DNA of 64,000 nucleotides. It comes from Distichodus sexfasciatus (Eukaryota; Chordata; Actinopteri; Characiformes; Distichodontidae). Within the stretch, counting starts at the first letter, position 1. Every line of letters begins with the position of its first letter. Of the stretch, positions 56,941 through 64,000 are shown in pieces. Where the stretch lies: contig JAVGVS010000002.1 of the NCBI GenBank assembly GCA_032718565.1, forward strand, positions 7,654,560 to 7,718,559, given 5' to 3'. The notes under the pieces were generated by a model. The model was not told the DNA's origin. It did not search any database and was given only the letters and a program-made list of their open reading frames with translations. Made by a program: the position numbers and the translations under genes.

Positions 56941-58460
56941 CACCAAAGATCACTATACTCGGTGGTCATCATTTGGTTTCTACTATACTCTGTTTATTGA
57001 AAAAAGAAGAAGAAGGAGAACGTTTCAAACAAATGCAATGCAAAATTACAATTTTGTTGATTTACACATGTAAAAGAAACTATTATTACTTTTCCACTGC
57101 AAAGCACCACAGCACAGCAGTATTACCCAGTGAACCCTTGAACTGTACTTGTAAGTATTAGGTTTTGGCTATAGTCAGTAGGAAGTCATGTACTATATAT
57201 ACAAGAACTAAAGCAGGCTTCTTTGGACTACTTAAGGACGATAGAAATCATGTGTCATGAGGTTTAGATGACACAACAGGAGATGGCATAATTCAGGCCT
57301 TGAGTCCATAATACTGTAGCCTTATGCTATTATGAACATTAAGAGTTCTGCATAAAGGCAGTATTCATATTTGACATATGGAGTACTCATGGTCGTGAAC
57401 CATGACCATGACATAAAAAACACTACCTGAGTTGCTCAGTGATTCTCCTTGCCAGTTAGTGGCAGTGCTGGTTGAATCTGTGGTTTAAAATCCTGAGCAG
57501 TGACAAGGAAGATATTATGTGAAATTGTTTCTCAAATTTATCTTTAGACAGATGGCTTTATCATCTCACATACTCACAACATCACTCCACAAATTGTGGG
57601 CATCTGCAGGTTTTTATGGTCTTGTAATTGTTTATATTGTTGCACTTTCTCACTTCATCTACAAGCAACTGCTCAACATCTGCAGTATTTCTGCAATTTC
57701 AATGCACATCAGTGGAAACTCAGTCCAGGCCCTTAAAGCTCATACAGTTGTATCAAGTATACATCAGGCTTACTTGGAGATGGTATTCTACAGATACTGC
57801 AGGTAAAAGCAGACAAATACAAACTGTAATAATAGGAACCAACAGGTGGAGCAGAAACATATGCAGCCTCAAAACACAGTACGAACAGACACTAGACCAA
57901 GACGCTGGGAAGAGGCAGGCTTAAATACAGACAAACACAGGTGTAGCTCATTAAGGCAGAGAAACCTGTACAAGGAAGCAGAAGACGAAACAAGAATGGG
58001 TTTGCTGGGATGATCATGACAATAACAGAAGAACAGGAAGAAAACAGAAATGTGAAGCTAACAAAGATTTGAATTACAGTGGTTGTGGTCTGAACTGAAA
58101 GTACACATAGTTTTTAGAAAACATCTCTGGCTTCAGCTTACGATTCACAGAAAAGGCTGACAAGAGATTCTAGTAACTTTTGTTCTAATAAGTGATGTAT
58201 AGCTAATAATATTGCATGTGTCTTGGCCAAAATGAGTTTGAACAGCGATTTGGGTCTTGAAATGAATCGCACACTGCGTTTGATGATATGCCTGCATTAC
58301 ATTTCTTATATCAGAAGACGTGTGAAGGCATTGCTCATGCAGCACACAGGCTCAGTAATAACGCAGCGGCGCTTGGCAGATAGCAACGTCAAAGCAGCGC
58401 AAACAGTGTGCGAATGGAAAGCGACAGCAATTTCCCTGAACAAAGCGACGGCCAACAGCA
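56941..58460. other. non-coding DNA
   Basis: Mostly AT-rich. An imperfect inverted repeat sits near 57387-57412 (CATGGTC...GACCATG). At 57835-58030 the sequence resembles dispersed fish repeat DNA (AGGCTTAAATACAGACAAAC), but too weakly to classify. No gene was recognised. Confidence 0.4.
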
Positions 58461-58477
58461 CGACAGGAGGAGGGGGT

Positions 58478-58480
<3 letters not shown>

Positions 58481-58513
<33 letters not shown>
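58481..58513. repeat. (GA)n microsatellite
   Basis: A clean GA run; a (TG)n run follows at 58788-58814. Confidence 0.95.
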
Positions 58514-58519
<6 letters not shown>

Positions 58520-58919
58520 GAGAGATATTGAGAAAGATGATCTACATCTGAAAAGAGGAGAACTGATTCCATTTCTGGAGTGGAGTAAGTCTGAATATAC
58601 CGCGTCAAGGTCAGAGGTGACCTATTTCTGAGAGAATTGAAGAATAATGCTCTGCTCTGAGCAGATTCTCAAGAGGCAAATACAAAAGGTTATTATTTTA
58701 GTGAGGGTCTGTTTGTGAGACTTCAGAGAAGAGACTTAGGAGGAAGAAGATGGAATAAAGGGTATATGTGGTTTGAGGCTAGCTGAAAGTGTGTGTGTGT
58801 GTGTGTGTGTGTGTTTAATCACCAAGAAAGGTTTTTATCACTTTTAAAACATTCAACTTTGCTTCATTTTCAATAATTATTATCTATTTGCTCCATTTTC
58901 TCTGTGAGGGAAGGTTAAA

Positions 58920-59020
58920 AGCATGAGAGATTTGTTCACTTTTAATTGAGGACAAAAGATTACATGCTGATTTGCATAATTTCACTCACATCTGAGAGTT
59001 ATTTGCATATCATTGTACTT
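58920..59020. promoter_or_regulatory. paired POU octamers
   Basis: ATTTGCAT occurs perfectly at 58970-58977 and 59001-59008, 31 bp apart in the same orientation, in unique DNA. A candidate POU-factor binding region from motif evidence only. Confidence 0.3.
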
Positions 59021-59202
59021 GAGTCTTGGTTAAACATCAGATATTCGTGACTTCCAGGCAAGGTCATCACCTGGACACTGTGCACAACTGAACCAGAGCC
59101 TGAACTGGAACTGTATTAAAAAAGGCAGTCAGCTATTTTGCTACTTAAGACTGTAATACTACAGCTGTATTTTTACTAATAGGTCTGTTTAACTATTCTA
59201 AC

Positions 59203-59228
59203 TAAAGTGGTTTAAAAAAACCACTTTA
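59203..59228. repeat. short perfect hairpin
   Basis: An 11-bp stem (TAAAGTGGTTT and its complement) with an AAAA loop. It is too short to be a microRNA precursor on its own. Confidence 0.8.
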
Positions 59229-59468
59229 ACAAACGTCAGTATTCAATTCAATCAAAATTGCATGTTAAAATATATGTCAGTAGGATGCTGTTTGGTGGAT
59301 GGGAGCAGATTAAAATTGTATTTATTTATCATTCCTAAAATAGACAGTCAGTGATCACTTCAGTAAAATTTTGACTACAGTTTCCGTCATTTCAAGCAAC
59401 TATACCATTAAAATGCAGTATATGCATGAATAAGAATTTGTCAGTATAATTTAATGGGCTTTGTTTTT

Positions 59469-59502
59469 TTGAGTTTATCTTTGATTTAGAAGATAAACTC
59501 AA
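59469..59502. repeat. perfect 13-bp stem hairpin
   Basis: TTGAGTTTATCTT and its exact reverse complement are separated by 8 bases. It lies in AT-rich DNA with no recognised element. Confidence 0.85.
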
Positions 59503-60265
59503 TGAGACAAAACCCACTCAGTTAGTTTGGCAGTATGAGAATGTTCTGTCACTGTCAAACTTTTTTAAAAAAAGGTGTAAAATGGCTTTGTCTCTACCTT
59601 CATGGGGTGGAAATGGTGCTTCTGTACTGGTGCCAGTTTAAGGCCTGCTCTAACGAGGCTTGTCATTAAGCAGAAGGCACAGTGGGATAAATTGCTTTCC
59701 ATCCACACTCCGAGATGCCAAACAGAGCAGTTCGAATTTCTCTCTAAAATATTGACCCAAATAATAAAACACATCAACAGCTGAATTTAACAACTAGAAC
59801 ATTACCCAAACCTGCAGGGGTGGTAAATAAATGCTGTTTTGATAAATGGCAGTTTGGTGTATGTGGATTAAAAGTGAAAACCTATTAAGTCTTGTGCATT
59901 AAGAAAATGAAAAAAACAGTGTGGAGTCGACTGAACTGATAGAAATGTGTTGCAAAAAACAACCCTACTGTTTCCCTCCTGAAATGAAAGAAGATGTTAT
60001 TTCATATCATCTCCAGGAGAAGAATAAATACTAGACCCTTGCAAGCTCAACTGGTTCATTGTTCATTTATTCAGAAACACGGCTTGTTCCTGGCTCTTTT
60101 GTTATTTTCTACAGAGTTCCTATGCAGTATGTAAAAGTATGGATAAGCATGGAAAAATTAAAATAGGATATGGAGAAAATGTTGGGTTTCTAGACTCATC
60201 TGCTACATTGTTCTCTAAAACCTAAAGTTCAGCTATGTTTGGACCTGAGAATATGTGATTTGCAG

Positions 60266-60312
60266 TGTGAGTGAGTGATTATTTGTCATTGTGAACACAG
60301 CACAGCACAGTG
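60266..60312 (-). mobile_element. SINE family B 3' fragment
   Basis: The minus strand has CTGTGCTGTGCTGTGTTCAC then AATGACAAATAATCACTCAC, the family tail only. Confidence 0.7.
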
Positions 60313-60539
60313 TGATCCGGTAACCCTATTACTGTCATAAAAAATCTGTTTAAGATGTCATGTGCGAAGTTTCCCGGCAGTGAACTATTAACATTAACGT
60401 TACACCAACATAAAGTCAGTCTGCACTGGAACAGTCCTATGTTTTCTATGTTTTATGTTTGAATGACTTTAGCACCAAACAGTGACAGAATAACATTGCA
60501 TTACAAGGTTATGCATTGCTGAATAAAATGCTGCACATT

Positions 60540-60842
60540 GGGTCGACCGTAGGTCTTTCTGTGTGGAGTTTGCATGTTCGTGCAGGTTTTTTTATGGGTG
60601 CTCCAGTTTCCTTCCACAGTCCAAAAGCATGCACTATAGGTTGATTGTCAATTCTAAATTGGCTCCGTAAGATGTGACTGTGAGTCTGACTGTGTGAGTG
60701 TGTATGTGCCCTGTGGTGTGTTGGCGCCCGCCCAGGGTTGGCCCCCTCCTTGTCCCCGTAATCCCGGGATAGGCTCCGGTCCCCCTGCGACCCCGATCAG
60801 GGTTAGGCAGTTCAGATAATGAATGAATGAACGAATTAATGA
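60540..60842 (+). mobile_element. DANA/mermaid-like SINE, copy 5
   Basis: It starts GGGTCGACCGTAGGTCTTTC and keeps TGTGTGGAGTTTGCATGTTC, CCACAGTCCAAAAGCATGC, TTGGCGCCCGCCCAGGGTTG, GGGATAGGCTCCGG and a GAATGAATGAAC tail. Like the copy at 12801, it starts at GGGTCG, so both share the same 5' truncation point. Confidence 0.88.
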
Positions 60843-61455
60843 AAAAGTTTGGAATTTTGAAATGGAAACCTGTTCTAGATGGCAGTGAAGAAGAATATGC
60901 TGAAACAGATACTTCAAATTTTATGTTTCTGATCAAAACAAATCAGTAAATGATTATGTTCCAGTTTTGGATTACATTGCATTACATTTCAGATTATTAC
61001 ATTATTGTCAATTCATGAATTTAGGTTATATTAAATCTATTGAAACTGCATTTACATGTATGCCATTCACTGAATCCATAACTAATGGTTTGTAGAGGAA
61101 TATTCTACCACTCCAACACATCCACCACATGCAGTGCAGTTGCTAAGTATCTGGAGAGACACTCTGTTGTCTTTATATGCTGTACAATGAAACAGAAGTT
61201 AGATTGCAAATGTCATCTTTTTGAAGGGATTTGTATTTACACACATCTGCACCTTTGTATATCTTTAGGAGTTGGTAGCCACTATTTTGAAAACCGTGAA
61301 GATCTGAGAGCAGTAGATTTTATTAGATGTTGGCCAGCCACCACTGAAGATGGCAGGTCTCTAATGAAACTATTTTTTCCTCGAGGACAGTTCTTAATGT
61401 TGACCCTAAAAAAGACTTCTCTCTTCCAGAGTATAGAGTATATATACAGTACCTA

Positions 61456-61653
61456 AGGGGAATGTTCGAATCCAGGACCAATAAAAGTACCACTGAGGTA
61501 CTCATGAGCAAGGTACTGTCCGCAAGTACTGCTCCCTGGGCGCTGCCCACTGCTCCTTCACAGATGGGTCAAATGCAGAGGTCACATTTTGTTGTGGTGC
61601 ACTGTGTGCTGTGCTGTGTTCACAATGACAAATAATCACTCACTTTCACTTTA
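61456..61653 (+). mobile_element. SINE family B, 5' truncated copy
   Basis: It begins near the B-box GTTCGAATCC and runs through CACTGAGGTACTCATGAGCA, GTCAAATGCAGAGGTCAC and the GTTCACAATGACAAATAATC tail to CACTTTCACTTT. Confidence 0.85.
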
Positions 61654-62500
61654 CATATTTGTAATGCACACACCCACACCCACACACACAATGTACATGA
61701 CAGGAAGCTTTTACACTGAAAGCTGGTGATGCTGGCTCACATTAAGAGCCAAAATGTGTTACTTTCAGAAGAGCATATGGTAATCTGAATTGATGCCACA
61801 TCATGTTAAATTGCATATGGAAATAATCTCAAAAAATAAAAGAGACAGCAGACAGACAGACACATACGTGGTTGTGAGAGAGATAAAAAAGAGGAAAGTT
61901 AGGAGAGAGATAGAGAGAAAGGGAGCTTACAGAACAGCATCTGGAAACACAAAACGATCCTTATTGATTTTGGTGTTTCAGGTAGTCTTGGTCCAAACTG
62001 GAATCTGAGCTAGATTTGTTTATGGAGAGGTGATAACTTTCGACTGCATTGTTGAATATGCTCATTTCTTGTAAAGAAAAAAGAACTTCAATATTTCAGT
62101 GTTCCTATTTCTATTTGTATGCCATATTTTTCTTTGTTAATTAATATACTGAGAATGCTTGATAATCGATTTGTTTAGAAAGACAGAGGAATTCTGAAGA
62201 AAATCATCTTTATTATTCTCATGTTTAAGTTATATAGAAACGTTCCTAGGGCAACATATTATATATGATATATTTATATAAGATATGATATTATTATATA
62301 TTTACAGATCAAAACTGCCATTTAACTTTTGTCATTTGTCAAAGTAATTTAAACACAGTAGAATATGTTAAAAAGCTAATGTTTTTATTATTTATATATT
62401 TTTACATCCATTTACTAAATGTATAAAATTCTTTAATGACCATTTATCCATACAGTACTGTATATGTCAATAAATCTCTTGTAAATGATATTTGGCACAT
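61654..62500. other. AT-rich non-coding DNA
   Basis: No gene was recognised. A short CA run lies near 61678 and AT-rich sequence at 62250-62470. Confidence 0.5.
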
Positions 62501-63020
62501 AAATTCCAAACATTACTGCTGCAAACCTGTAACATCACCTCCCATTGACACTTCAAGGTATTGGCTCACGTAAGCACAGATCTGGACCAGAAAGTTCCTG
62601 CATTAACAGAGCTCGACTCCTAAAGAGACAAACAGCAACGGAGGTGCTGACCTGCCAGCCGCCGCCTTGCCGCTCTACCGCCGGCAGTCCCAACAGCAGC
62701 TGTGCTCCAATTACAAACTCCTGACACTGCCTGGCCTGCATTAGCATTTCATTAAGACCCCCGTCCTCTCCTGATTTAGACAGAGCACAGTACTGCCACT
62801 GACCACACCAAGCCCCTAATTGCCTCTTAATGTTGCCTGCAGCTGAGGTGACACCTCCCCTGTACCTCTCTCTCTCTTTTCCTCTCTCTCTCTTTTCCTC
62901 TCTCTCCTAATCTCATCTAATATATGGGGCGCTGCCTTAACCTTTCTCCCCGAAGACGTTCACGGACAAACCGGGAACGTGCAGGAAGAGTCGCCCTGAA
63001 TGTTTAACCAGCCCTCGAGA
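62500..63020. other. unique block, candidate conserved element
   Basis: Repeat-free apart from TC runs at 62867-62906. It holds TTAGCATTTCATTAAGACC and CCCTAATTGCCTCTTAATG, homeodomain-type cores. No coding signature. Confidence 0.3.
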
Positions 63021-63599
63021 ATGTTTGATTCACTCAATCAAACTATGAGCAAAGTGAGATTTAAATTTACACTTGAACAAAAAGGGATTAGAAAGAACAA
63101 CAGCGTGAAAGGTAGCTTTATGTCCTGCTGAGAAGTGTAACAAGGCCTCGAGCAATTTCTCAGGTCCGGATGGAATACTGGCATGAGCAGCATGAAATTT
63201 TAAACCCAGACTCTCAAACAGCAAAGCCCCATTTGGTTCAAAGGCCACATTCAATCCGGGTGTTTGACATCATCCATTTTATTTGATGCTGTGTGTGCTT
63301 GCAAACACTGTCTTTTTCATCATACTTATGCGGCGTTACATAAAAGAAGAAGCATTGCTTGCTTTACAAACAGCTCAAATATCTACACAGTGCCTATGAC
63401 ACCAACAGCAGTGGTGTGAAAGCTCTTTTAATGCACAGCCAATAGAAATACCCATTTGTACTGACTGGCAGCGTGACAATAACAGGGGTGTTTGGGGAGG
63501 TCAAAGGGTCTCCAGAACATGGGAGCGGGCAGTACAGCCTGTCTGTGATAGCCACATAGTACAAAGACAGCAGCATAGAGAAGCATGTTATATCTCCTC

Positions 63600-64000
63600 A
63601 CATAAAAGAGATTTACTTAGAGCTTTTAAGGCAGCGAGAAAACAGGCGATCGATGTTCCAAAACTCACCACCGTTCTCCCCCATCAGCCGCCACATCACT
63701 ATGATCTAAACTACCACAGGTCCTGTTGATTCTGCACAATATGGGACTCATACCATTGCCATAATTAATGGGAGCTAAATTAATCAACAGAAATGCTAAT
63801 GTATAAATGGAGGCATGGAGAGAACAATTCATATGTCCCCACCCGCAAGTTTCTATTTAATCTTAACAGTGTGAAACAGAGAGAGCCGTGGCAGGGAGGA
63901 ACGATTCTTCAGGACCACACGTTTGTGCTGCAGTTCGTCTCTGAGGAATTTCTCAGTGAGACAGTCTGGAGATTCATAAACAGCAGTGGCATGTCATCAG
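63600..64000. other. unique block at the window end, candidate conserved element
   Basis: CCATAATTAATGGGAGC and CTAAATTAATCAAC (63758-63787) are densely packed homeodomain-like cores in repeat-free DNA. The block runs off the window end. Confidence 0.3.

Noticed and set aside
34913..64000. A second protein gene downstream of TAFA5
   Set aside because: No paired splice sites around a recognisable coding segment were found; all longer frames are low-complexity, repeat-derived or lack any domain. A small exon could still be missed by eye.

Overview
This window looks like vertebrate, most likely teleost-fish, nuclear DNA, and almost all of it is non-coding. The fish call rests on three things: DANA/mermaid-like and other tRNA-headed SINEs, many short non-autonomous hAT, Harbinger-like and piggyBac-like elements, and dense microsatellites (TC, TG, AT, AAT, GATA, GAAA). 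An otophysan-type fish is a guess from the SINE style. No bacterial-style gene, operon, CRISPR array or intact transposase or reverse transcriptase was found.

I can support one protein gene. On the + strand, 22833-22960 is an internal exon encoding the C-terminal cysteine-rich part of TAFA5 (FAM19A5), a secreted neurokine-like protein. The last coding exon starts at 33410 and supplies only Val-Ser-stop, followed by a 3' UTR of about 1.5 kb with a poly(A) signal at 34886. The earlier exons (signal peptide and the first cysteines) were not found, so they should lie upstream. Positions 1-22832 are therefore read as the 3' part of the preceding intron, and 22961-33409 as the last intron. From about 34.9 kb to 64 kb I see a gene-poor flank.

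Layout: 1-9 kb holds SINEs, microsatellites and two long purine tracts, including a diverged tandem duplication at 6.46-7.49 kb. 9-22.8 kb is intronic DNA with SINEs, a piggyBac-like MITE nested in a hAT remnant (14.1-15.3 kb), two Harbinger-like MITEs (17.6-18.3 and 20.4-20.9 kb) and several unique GC-richer blocks that look like conserved regulatory DNA. 22.8-35 kb is the 3' part of TAFA5, with a hAT MITE at 26.4 kb and possible CTCF sites around the terminal exon. 35-64 kb holds SINEs, a TG-associated MITE family and further unique blocks. It also holds a pair of inverted copies of one hAT family at 52.9-56.2 kb. One copy carries a 1.1-kb unit with arms of about 180 bp; the other sits inside a GATA microsatellite.

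The most unusual structures are this hAT pair, the Val-Ser-stop exon whose two residues are also encoded by the upstream splice donor, the RFX/NF-Y-like motif pair at 10.15 kb, and the duplication around the purine tract at 6.5-7.5 kb.
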